A stretch of 12,271 bases of DNA from the NCBI GenBank assembly GCA_045612925.1, contig JAZKZX010000056.1:1-12271 (forward strand). The letters are read 5' to 3'. The translations under genes were made by a program, and so were the position numbers. The notes under the pieces were generated by a model. The model was given only the letters and a program-made list of their open reading frames with translations. It was not told the DNA's origin and did not search any database. This stretch comes from UBA1189 sp045612925 (lineage in GTDB: Bacteria; Bacteroidota; Bacteroidia; Bacteroidales; Bacteroidaceae). How positions within the stretch are numbered: position 1 is the stretch's first letter; the number at the start of each line of letters is the position of its first letter. This document shows, one piece after another, positions 5,343 through 12,271 of the stretch.

Positions 5343-8300
5343 GTGAAGACAATACGACATATACTACTTTTGATAGCGTTTCTCTCTCTGCTTCCATGTA
5401 GGGCTCAGCATGAGATAGAGATTGATTGGTCGGTATACGCGCAAGATACGGTGATGCCGATGTTTGTGCATAGTGTGGACTTGGGTTATGATTGTGCCGG
5501 TGCGTATAGCGCGACGATAGAATATCCTGAGTTGAAGCAGCTCACGCCTGCAGAGGTTGAGCGTTTGCGCTTGCCGCAGACGGGAGGTGCTCCTGCATGG
5601 CCCGAGATGGATGTGTACAAGGGCGTGTCTGCCAAGCGTGGCCAGCTCGATGTGGCTTTCTGCCCTGTGATTTGGCGCGACGGGAAGTATTGGCGTATAC
5701 AATCCTTCACATTGAAGGTGCATCGTGAGGCGTTGTCGACGCCAAGGCGTGCGGCAGAGGGTATGGGTGAGGAGCGATATGCTTCTCATTCGGTGCTTGC
5801 TCATGGACGTTGGGTGAAGGTGCGCGTGGCTGAGAGCGGTATTCATATGTTTACCCATTCTCAGTTGCAGTCGATGGGATTTGCTGACCCTAGTAAGGTG
5901 CGTCTTTATGGATATGGTGGACACCTGTTGTCAGAGAGCGATGCCAATAGCTGGTGTGACGACCTTTGTGAAGTGCCTCTCCAGCGTGAGTCTGATCGTA
6001 TGCTCTTCTATGCCAATGGTACGGTGTCATGGAAGTTGAGTTCGGACAATACATTCTCGCATACGCGCAATCCTTATTCCGATTATGGCTATTATTTCCT
6101 CACCGAGGATACGGTAGGTGCTCCGGCTGCAGTGCCAGTAGCCGATGCGCTCCTCGTACAGAAGAGTGATACGGTAGCGACGACTCCTGCCTATGCGTTG
6201 CATGAGGTGGACGAATATGCTTGGCTGCATGGTGGTCGCAAACTGGTGGAGAACTATGACTATACCGGTGTCAGTTCGCGTCGTTACTCATTGGCCACAC
6301 CTGGAGTGTATGCCCAGAAGGATGGTGTGCTGAATGTTTGCTTTACCCATAACGCTGCTACATCGACGAGTCTCCATGTGATGGCGGGTGATAGTTTGAT
6401 CGGGACCATATCTCTCGGAGCTCTCGATACGAACTGTGCAGCCTCTTTTACCTCGAAGAATTTTGATTTTCCCTTTGGCGATGCCGATACAAAAGCGGAT
6501 GTGCTGTTGGCCTATAGCCGTCCTGCCGGTGTATCTGGGCATCTCGACTATCTGCGCTTGAGCTATACGAGGCAGATCGAGATGAATATGCCTATCTATG
6601 CTACCTATAGCGGGTATAGGACCTATGAGGTGGGGGCAGGTGATGCAGGGATGAACAAAGCTGATATGATTGTATGGCGTGTTACCGACGCATCGTCTCC
6701 AGTGCGTATACCCGCCACGGAGAAGGGCTCAAAGGTGTACTTCACTGCTAAAGGTAACAAGGGCGATGTGTATATCGCTTTCGACCCTCGTGGCAGCTAT
6801 CCCATGCCCGAGGTGTGTGGTGAGATAGCCAATCAGGACCTGCATGCGACGGAGGCTACCGATTACATCATCATAGTGCCCACTAATGGGCTTCTCACCG
6901 CGCAAGCCGAGCGTCTGGCCGAGGCTCATCGCCGGCATCGCGGACTGACGGTCAAGGTGGTGCGTGCCGATGAGTTGTATAATGAGTTTTCGTCTGGTAC
7001 GCCCGATGCTACTGCGTATCGTCGTTATATGAAGATGCTCTATGATCGTGCCGCGACGGCCGATGCAGCTCCCAAGTATTTGCTCTTGTTCGGTGATGGT
7101 GCTTGGGACAACCGCATGCTCTCATCTTCTTGGGAGGGTATGTCGCCTGATGATTATCTGCTATGCTATGAGGTGGAGAACTCTCATAGCGTCACTTGGT
7201 CGCATGTGGTAGAGGATTATTTCGGCTTGCTGGACGATGGCGAAGGGGCCAATCTGAAGCGCGATAAGGTAGATATCGGCATAGGGCGTTTCCCCGTGAC
7301 GACGGTGCAGCAGGCGCGTGAGGTGGTCGATAAGGTTATTGCCTATATGAACAATGCCGATGCCGGTGCCTGGAGGAATTCGATCATTATGCTGGGCGAT
7401 GATGGTGACAGCAACCGCCATATGGAGGACTGCGAACTGGTGGCACAGATGCTCGAGAACGAATATCCTGACTATATGGTGAAACGTATCTACTGGGATG
7501 CTTTCCCTATGGAGAAGACCTCTACGGGTAATAGCTATCCCATGGTACACAAACGCTTGCTCGAACTGTTCAAGGAGGGTGCCTTGATGGTTAACTATAG
7601 CGGTCACGGTGCACCTGATGTGATATCTCACGAGCTTGTGCTCACCAGAAACGATATGTCGCAGACGCGTTCGACACGCTTGCCCGTATGGGTCACTGCA
7701 TCTTGTGACATCACTCCGTTCGATGCCCTGGTGCAGTCGTTCGGCGAGGCTGCATTCTTGAATCCCAATGGTGGTGCCATCGGCCTGTTCACCTCGACTC
7801 GTACCACTTATGCCGAGCAGAACAAGTCGGCCAACTATTTCTTTACCAAGTATGCGTTTGCCCGTGACGAGCATCATCGTCGATTGAGTCTGGGCGATGC
7901 ATTCCGTATGGCAAAGTGCAGTCTGATAGAGACCGATGACAAGGATTTGCGCGATATTACGGGTAACAAGCTTAACTATGTGCTCATAGGTGACCCAGCT
8001 CTTGTGGTGGGTAGTGCTGACTATCGCATGGTGGTAGACGAACTCAACGGCATGCCCATAGGAGACGATGATCAAGTGATGCTCAAGGCAGGCTCCAAGG
8101 TGGTGGTCAAGGGTCATGTCGATGCGCTTGACAGTGTGCGTGCCAGCCACTTCACAGGTATGCTCTATGCCTCGGTGTTTGATAATGTCGAGAAGGTGGT
8201 GTGCCGCAACAATGCCAAAGCGAGTGGTTTGACCCCCTTCGTCTATCATGAGCGCACCAAGAAGTTCTTCGTGGGTAGTGACTCGGTGCGTAATGGTGAG

Positions 8301-9110
8301 TTTACCTTCTCCTTCCGTGTACCTATGGATATCAACTACTCCAAGGAGAGTGGACTCATCAACCTCTACGCCGTAGACTCTACGCATACGTTAGAGGCTA
8401 AGGGAGCTTTTGACAAGTTCCTCCTAGGTGGTACTGAGGATAACCTTGACGATGATGGCAAGGGTCCCACGATACAGCTCTACTTGAACTCTATGGACTT
8501 CGTATCGGGCGATCAGGTGAATGAGACTCCCCGTCTTGTGGCTATTCTTGACGATGCCGACGGTATCAATACGGCTGGCAGTCTCGGTCACAACCTGGTG
8601 ATTGTCATTGATGGTGAGGCATCGATGACCTATACGATGAACGAGCACTATGTATCAGACATCGGTGGGTATACGAGTGGCATAGTGTCCTATATACTGC
8701 CCGAGTTGGCCGAGGGTAAGCATACGCTGATGTTCCGTGCGTGGGATATGATGAACAACTCCTCTACGGTGACCGTCGAGTTTGAGGTGGTCAAGGGGCT
8801 TGCTCCGAGTATCGTGGAGGTGATCACCATGCCCCAGCCAGCTAAGGACTATGCCACCTTCTTGATCATGCACGATCGTCCAGAGAATGAGATGACGGTG
8901 ACATTCGAGGTGTTTGACCTCTCGGGACGCATGTTGTGGAGCCGTTCCGAACAGATCGTGTCGGCAAGCAATACCTATTCCTATACCTGGGACTTGCGTA
9001 GCACATCGGGCCGTTCTTTGGGTACGGGTGTGTACCTCTTCCGTGTCGTCTTGTCTTCGCCTGCAGGCCGCTCAGAGAGCCAGACCCAAAAATTGTTGAT
9101 ACGCCGCTGA
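5343..9110 (+). CDS. porU: Type IX secretion system sortase PorU (C25 family)
   Basis: 1255 residues, somewhat longer than the roughly 1160 known for Porphyromonas gingivalis PorU. It starts with GTG; no alternative gives the signal peptide MKTIRHILLLIAFLSLLPCRA (1-21). The N-terminal 500 residues are beta-rich. The gingipain-type peptidase C25 domain spans about 507 (DYIIIVPT) to 888 (IGDPALVVG). The catalytic dyad is visible as His755 in NYSGHGAPD and Cys788 in VTASCDITPFD. From about 1152 to the end lies a domain like T9SS C-terminal signals (VTFEVFDLSGRMLW, GTGVYLFRVVLSS, ending QKLLIRR), which in P. gingivalis PorU is kept rather than cleaved. On the cell surface PorU removes the C-terminal signal of T9SS cargo and joins the protein to anionic lipopolysaccharide. 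It is followed by its partner PorV, and catalytic residues are intact. GTG plus an AT-rich, SD-free leader suggests modest translation. Confidence 0.95.
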   Translation: MKTIRHILLLIAFLSLLPCRAQHEIEIDWSVYAQDTVMPMFVHSVDLGYDCAGAYSATIEYPELKQLTPAEVERLRLPQTGGAPAWPEMDVYKGVSAKRGQLDVAFCPVIWRDGKYWRIQSFTLKVHREALSTPRRAAEGMGEERYASHSVLAHGRWVKVRVAESGIHMFTHSQLQSMGFADPSKVRLYGYGGHLLSESDANSWCDDLCEVPLQRESDRMLFYANGTVSWKLSSDNTFSHTRNPYSDYGYYFLTEDTVGAPAAVPVADALLVQKSDTVATTPAYALHEVDEYAWLHGGRKLVENYDYTGVSSRRYSLATPGVYAQKDGVLNVCFTHNAATSTSLHVMAGDSLIGTISLGALDTNCAASFTSKNFDFPFGDADTKADVLLAYSRPAGVSGHLDYLRLSYTRQIEMNMPIYATYSGYRTYEVGAGDAGMNKADMIVWRVTDASSPVRIPATEKGSKVYFTAKGNKGDVYIAFDPRGSYPMPEVCGEIANQDLHATEATDYIIIVPTNGLLTAQAERLAEAHRRHRGLTVKVVRADELYNEFSSGTPDATAYRRYMKMLYDRAATADAAPKYLLLFGDGAWDNRMLSSSWEGMSPDDYLLCYEVENSHSVTWSHVVEDYFGLLDDGEGANLKRDKVDIGIGRFPVTTVQQAREVVDKVIAYMNNADAGAWRNSIIMLGDDGDSNRHMEDCELVAQMLENEYPDYMVKRIYWDAFPMEKTSTGNSYPMVHKRLLELFKEGALMVNYSGHGAPDVISHELVLTRNDMSQTRSTRLPVWVTASCDITPFDALVQSFGEAAFLNPNGGAIGLFTSTRTTYAEQNKSANYFFTKYAFARDEHHRRLSLGDAFRMAKCSLIETDDKDLRDITGNKLNYVLIGDPALVVGSADYRMVVDELNGMPIGDDDQVMLKAGSKVVVKGHVDALDSVRASHFTGMLYASVFDNVEKVVCRNNAKASGLTPFVYHERTKKFFVGSDSVRNGEFTFSFRVPMDINYSKESGLINLYAVDSTHTLEAKGAFDKFLLGGTEDNLDDDGKGPTIQLYLNSMDFVSGDQVNETPRLVAILDDADGINTAGSLGHNLVIVIDGEASMTYTMNEHYVSDIGGYTSGIVSYILPELAEGKHTLMFRAWDMMNNSSTVTVEFEVVKGLAPSIVEVITMPQPAKDYATFLIMHDRPENEMTVTFEVFDLSGRMLWSRSEQIVSASNTYSYTWDLRSTSGRSLGTGVYLFRVVLSSPAGRSESQTQKLLIRR

Positions 9111-9172
9111 TGATGCAATAAATTGCCATGCAGTGCGTTTATAAATTGCAACGAAAAACAGATTTATAGATT

Positions 9173-10381
9173 ATGAAGAAGATTATTCTTACATTAGCGA
9201 TGATATGGATGACTGCTACGGGTCTCTTCGCGCAGAAGGGGAGTGAGGCAGTGCAGATGTTCAACCCCGTGATGACGGGTGTCACCTCACTTACCATTGC
9301 CCCTGACTCGCGTGCCGGTGCTATGGGTGATGTGGGTGTCGCTACCGACCCCGATGTGAACTCACAGTACTGGAACCCCGCGAAGTATCCCTTTGCCATC
9401 AGTCCGGCGGGTTTCTCGTTGGCCTATACGCCTTGGTTGCGCCAGATCGTGAGCGATATCGACCTTGCCAACCTTGTGGGCTACTACCGTATAGGTGATT
9501 ATCAGGCCATCAGCGGCTCGCTGACCTACTTCTCGTTAGGTGAGGTGTATGTGGGTGACATTAATAGTAACATGACCATCAAACCCTATGAGATGGCTGT
9601 AGACTTTGCCTACTCGCGCATGTTGTCAGAGACCTTCTCGGCTTCGGTGGGCTTGCGTTACATCGTGTCGGACCTCAACTTCAGCTTTGACGAGTCTACG
9701 ACACCGGGTCATGCCTTCGCTGCCGACATCTCGATGTTCTACTCCAACTATGTGATGCTGGGTCGTCGTGAGTGTATGCTCAACTTTGGTCTCAATGCCT
9801 CGAATATCGGTAGCAAGATCTCGTATGATGGCGGGCAGACCAACCAGTTCATCCCCACCAACTTGCGCCTGGGTACCTCACTCTTGATCCCTGTCGATGA
9901 GTACAACACCTTCTCTGTCAGTGCCGATGTCAACAAACTCATGGTGCCCACCAAGCCCACCTATAGCCAGTTCTTGAGCGAGCAGGGCTTGGAAGACCCT
10001 GAGGGCAACACCTACTTCTCGGAGTATGAGTCATACCTCTCTGACATAGGCTACAACGATATGCCTTCTATTGAGGGCATCTACCATTCGTTTATCGATG
10101 CTCCTGGTGGTTTCCGCGAAGAGCTGCAGGAGATCTATTGGGGTGTGGGTGTAGAGTATGCCTACAACAACCAGTTCTTCCTGCGCGGTGGTTACCACTA
10201 CGAGAATGAGTATAAGGGCAACCGCAAGTACTTCACCCTCGGTACAGGTTTCAAGATGAGCGTGTTCTCGCTCGATGCAGCCTACCTTATCTCTACGGCG
10301 CAGAGCAATCCATTGGACCAGACGCTGCGTTTCACCCTGTCGTTCGATATGGACGGTATACGCGAGATATTGGGGCGATAA
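9173..10381 (+). CDS. porV: Type IX secretion outer-membrane protein PorV (LptO family)
   Basis: 402 residues, close to the roughly 390 of P. gingivalis PorV. A signal peptide (MKKIILTLAMIWMTATGLFA, 1-20) is followed by the diagnostic segment with TSLTIAPDSRAGAMGDVG and then ATDPDVNSQYWNPAKY. The rest is alternating beta-strand sequence of a FadL-like outer-membrane barrel (LRYIVSDLNFSF, FFLRGGYHYENEY, LRFTLSFDMDGI). PorV acts as a shuttle that takes cargo from the T9SS translocon and presents it to PorU in the attachment complex. It begins 62 nt after porU and ends 19 nt before ispF, consistent with one transcript. The ATG at 9173 is the only start that gives the signal peptide. Family and name are secure from both sequence and neighbours. 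Confidence 0.95.
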   Translation: MKKIILTLAMIWMTATGLFAQKGSEAVQMFNPVMTGVTSLTIAPDSRAGAMGDVGVATDPDVNSQYWNPAKYPFAISPAGFSLAYTPWLRQIVSDIDLANLVGYYRIGDYQAISGSLTYFSLGEVYVGDINSNMTIKPYEMAVDFAYSRMLSETFSASVGLRYIVSDLNFSFDESTTPGHAFAADISMFYSNYVMLGRRECMLNFGLNASNIGSKISYDGGQTNQFIPTNLRLGTSLLIPVDEYNTFSVSADVNKLMVPTKPTYSQFLSEQGLEDPEGNTYFSEYESYLSDIGYNDMPSIEGIYHSFIDAPGGFREELQEIYWGVGVEYAYNNQFFLRGGYHYENEYKGNRKYFTLGTGFKMSVFSLDAAYLISTAQSNPLDQTLRFTLSFDMDGIREILGR

Positions 10382-10388
10382 TGAATAG

Positions 10389-10394
10389 AAAGGA
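10389..10394 (+). promoter_or_regulatory. Shine-Dalgarno-like site before ispF
   Basis: AAAGGA lies 6 nt before ATG 10401. The other clear starts here lack such a site, as is common in Bacteroidota, so this may compensate for its internal operon position. Confidence 0.4.
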
Positions 10395-10400
10395 ACGACT

Positions 10401-10889
10401 ATGAAGATACGAGTAGGATTTGGATTTGATGTCCACAAGTTTGCCGAGGACCGTGAGCTATGGCTCGGCGGTATACGCCTCGCACATGACCGTGGCCTTT
10501 TGGGCCACTCCGATGCCGATGTGCTCATCCATGCCATCTGCGATGCGTTGTTAGGTGCAGCTCATATGAGAGATATTGGTTACCACTTCCCCGATACGGC
10601 AGGCGAGTTCAAGAATATAGACAGCAAGATACTCCTTCGCCGTACCGTTGAGCTCCTTGCCACCAAGGGCTACCGCGTAGGCAATATCGATGCCACCGTG
10701 TGTGCAGAGCGCCCCAAGCTCAAGGCCCATATCCCCCTGATGCAGCAGACCTTGGCAGATGTGATGGGTATTGACGAGGAAGATGTCACCATCAAGGCCA
10801 CCACGACAGAGAAGCTTGGTTTCACCGGCCGCGAAGAGGGCATCTCGGCCTACGCCACAGTGCTGATCGAGAGGGAGTCTGTTATCTAA
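10401..10889 (+). CDS. ispF: 2-C-methyl-D-erythritol 2,4-cyclodiphosphate synthase
   Basis: 162 residues, full length for the family. It converts CDP-methylerythritol 2-phosphate to the cyclic diphosphate, releasing CMP, in the MEP pathway of isoprenoid synthesis; the enzyme is a cytoplasmic homotrimer. The zinc ligands are seen as Asp10 and His12 in GFGFDVHKF and His44 in LIHAICDALLGA, matching Asp8, His10 and His42 of the E. coli enzyme. The substrate-loop sequence LGHSDADVL (34-42), the RPKL segment and the terminal ATTTEKLGFTGREEGI are also intact. It follows porV by 19 nt and ends at a strong terminator, so it closes the porU-porV transcript. I recall ispF next to porV in P. gingivalis as well, which suggests conserved order rather than a functional tie. 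Confidence 0.97.
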   Translation: MKIRVGFGFDVHKFAEDRELWLGGIRLAHDRGLLGHSDADVLIHAICDALLGAAHMRDIGYHFPDTAGEFKNIDSKILLRRTVELLATKGYRVGNIDATVCAERPKLKAHIPLMQQTLADVMGIDEEDVTIKATTTEKLGFTGREEGISAYATVLIERESVI

Positions 10890-10907
10890 TATAATCTCGC
10901 AAAAAAT

Positions 10908-10937
10908 AAAATCGCAGGGCTTCAACCCTGCGATTTT
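10908..10937. terminator. Bidirectional hairpin terminator between ispF and malic enzyme
   Basis: AAAATCGCAGGG (10908-10919) pairs perfectly with CCCTGCGATTTT (10926-10937) around a 6-nt loop. T runs lie on the 3' side in both directions (TTTTTAT on plus; TTTTATTTTTT on minus), so it can end both convergent transcripts. It begins 19 nt after ispF and is 20 nt from the malic enzyme stop. Confidence 0.88.
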
Positions 10938-10956
10938 TATTGATGTATTGTAACCT

Positions 10957-12271
10957 TTATCCTCTTTTCTTCTTCTCCACGATGGCGTCGATGACGGCTA
11001 CGGCGGTGATGTTGACGATATCGCGCACCGAGGCTTCCCAGTCGGTGAAGTGGATGGGCTTGTTCAGACCCATCTGGATGGGGCCTATCACCTCGCCTCC
11101 GTCGCCCATGGTCTGCAAGAGCTGGTAGGCCTGGTTGGCACTGCTGAGGTTGGGGAACACGAGGGTGTTGACCTCCTTGCCCTGCAGCTTGTTGAAGGAG
11201 AACTTCTCGTCGCGCAGCTTGCGGTTGAGGGCGAACTTTACCTGCATCTCGCCGTCGATGTCCCACTCGGGATACTCGCGGTGCAGGTACTCGACGGCGT
11301 CGTGTACGCTGGCGGGGCTACCGGTGGTGTCGGTACCGAAGTTGGAGTATGAGAGCATGGCGGTCACCGCCTTGTGGTTAAAGAACTCTACCGTGTGTTG
11401 TGCCAGACGGGCTACATCGATGAGGGTCTCTGTGCTGGGGTGACGGTTGATGAGCGTGTCGGCAAGGAAGTAGGTGCCCTTCTTGGAGTTGATGATGTGC
11501 ATGGTGCCGAAGGTGTTGTACTCGGGACGCACGCCGATGACCTCCTTGGCTACCTTGATGGTGTTGCTGTACTTGGTGTAGAGACCGGTGATGAAGGCGT
11601 CGGCTTCGCCTGTCTCGACCATCATCATGCCGAAGTAGTTGCGCTCGAACATCTTGTCGTTAGACTCCTGGAAGTTGGCTCCCTGGCGGGCACGCTTCTC
11701 GGTGAGGATGCGGGCGTAGCGCTCGCGGCGCTCGGCCTCGCGGTCGTGGCGCAGGTTGATGATCTCGATGCCTTCGAGGCTCAGGTCGAGCTCGCGGGCG
11801 AGCTTCTCGATGCGCTCGTCATTGCCCAGGAGGATGGGGTGACAGATGCCCTCTGCCTTGGCCTCTACGGCGGCCTTGAGCATGGTGGGGTGGATACCCT
11901 CGGCAAACACTACGCGCTGGGGGTTGCTGCGGGCGGTGTCGTAGAGCTGGCGGGTGAGCTTGCTCTCCTGACCCATGAGCTCGCGCAGCTGGGTGGCGTA
12001 GGCCTCCCAGTCGGTGATGGGCTTGCGTGCCACACCGCTCTCCATGGCAGCACGTGCCACAGCCATAGATACATGGGTGATGAGACGGGGGTCAACGGGC
12101 TTCGGTATGAAGTAGGAGGGACCAAACGAGAGGTTGTCCACGTGATAGGCCTCGTTCACTACATCGGGTACGGGCTGCTTGGCCAGGTCGGCGATGGCGC
12201 GCACGGCAGCGAGCTTCATCTCCTCATTGATGGCCGTAGCCTGTGTGTCGAGTGCACCACGGAAGATGTAG
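10957..12271 (-). CDS. maeB: MaeB-type NADP-dependent malic enzyme with phosphotransacetylase-like domain, C-terminal part
   Basis: The reading frame is open through the right edge. Codons beyond Met 12219 continue the family sequence (YIFRGALDTQATAINEE), so that Met is internal, the gene is truncated at the window border, and 437 residues are visible of an expected 750 or so. The visible start is the end of the malic enzyme NAD(P)-binding domain (EEMKLAAVRAIADLA, SFGPSYFIPKPVDPRLI). It is followed by a full PTA-like domain from about YDTARSNPQRVVFAEG to the C-terminus, with GMMMVETGEADAFITG, LSYSNFGTDTTGS, NTLVFPNLSSANQAYQLL and GPIQMGLNKPIHF. The protein oxidatively decarboxylates malate to pyruvate and reduces NADP. 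In MaeB enzymes the PTA-like part is thought to be regulatory (acetyl-CoA sensing) rather than a working transferase. The end of the gene is markedly GC-rich compared with 1494-3886. NADP rather than NAD preference is by family, not seen here. Confidence 0.95.
   Translation of the reverse strand, partial: YIFRGALDTQATAINEEMKLAAVRAIADLAKQPVPDVVNEAYHVDNLSFGPSYFIPKPVDPRLITHVSMAVARAAMESGVARKPITDWEAYATQLRELMGQESKLTRQLYDTARSNPQRVVFAEGIHPTMLKAAVEAKAEGICHPILLGNDERIEKLARELDLSLEGIEIINLRHDREAERRERYARILTEKRARQGANFQESNDKMFERNYFGMMMVETGEADAFITGLYTKYSNTIKVAKEVIGVRPEYNTFGTMHIINSKKGTYFLADTLINRHPSTETLIDVARLAQHTVEFFNHKAVTAMLSYSNFGTDTTGSPASVHDAVEYLHREYPEWDIDGEMQVKFALNRKLRDEKFSFNKLQGKEVNTLVFPNLSSANQAYQLLQTMGDGGEVIGPIQMGLNKPIHFTDWEASVRDIVNITAVAVIDAIVEKKKRG

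Noticed and set aside
7161..8387. Long 408-codon open frame on the minus strand inside porU
   Set aside because: It is antisense to the C25 domain, with low-complexity His/Arg/Ile-rich composition expected from the opposite strand of biased codons; porU is certain.
9119..9149. Two TAAATTGC copies 23 nt apart before porV
   Set aside because: They are short and AT-rich with no clear relation to a promoter element; chance is the simplest explanation.

Overview
The window reads as a chromosomal segment of a Bacteroidota bacterium, most likely of the order Bacteroidales. It carries the type IX secretion (T9SS) genes porU and porV directly followed by ispF. Several promoters fit the Bacteroidota -33 TTG / -7 TAnnTTTG pattern, and most starts lack a Shine-Dalgarno sequence. 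Genus cannot be fixed from what is visible.

Left part (1-1262, minus strand): an uncharacterised two-domain protein (643-1200) is followed by the N-terminal part of a eukaryotic-type Ser/Thr protein kinase that runs off the left edge. The 148-nt gap between them holds two REP-like hairpins in opposite orientation (REPIN-like). Middle part (1294-4030, plus strand, clearly AT-richer in sampled lines): a secreted or periplasmic Sel1-repeat protein (1494-3398) and a small Lys/Glu-rich membrane-associated protein (3563-3886). Each has its own strong terminator. Both are preceded by the same 17-bp block at the same distance from the same -7 element, so they probably share a regulator. The Sel1 gene also has three tandem quasi-palindromic 22-bp units in its leader.

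Right part: a SUI1/YciH translation factor (minus) diverges from a fumarylacetoacetate-hydrolase-family enzyme (plus). Then come porU (C25-family sortase of the T9SS), porV (outer-membrane beta-barrel of the same attachment complex) and ispF (MEP isoprenoid pathway), ending at a strong bidirectional terminator. Convergent to it is a large MaeB-type malic enzyme whose N-terminus lies beyond the right edge.

The right part is conserved housekeeping plus T9SS biology: PorV delivers cargo to PorU, which cleaves the cargo C-terminal domain and attaches the protein to the cell surface. The left and middle part is accessory in character and holds most of the unexplained structure: the shared operator-like block, the tandem palindromes, the REPIN and a three-arm hairpin region between two convergent genes.
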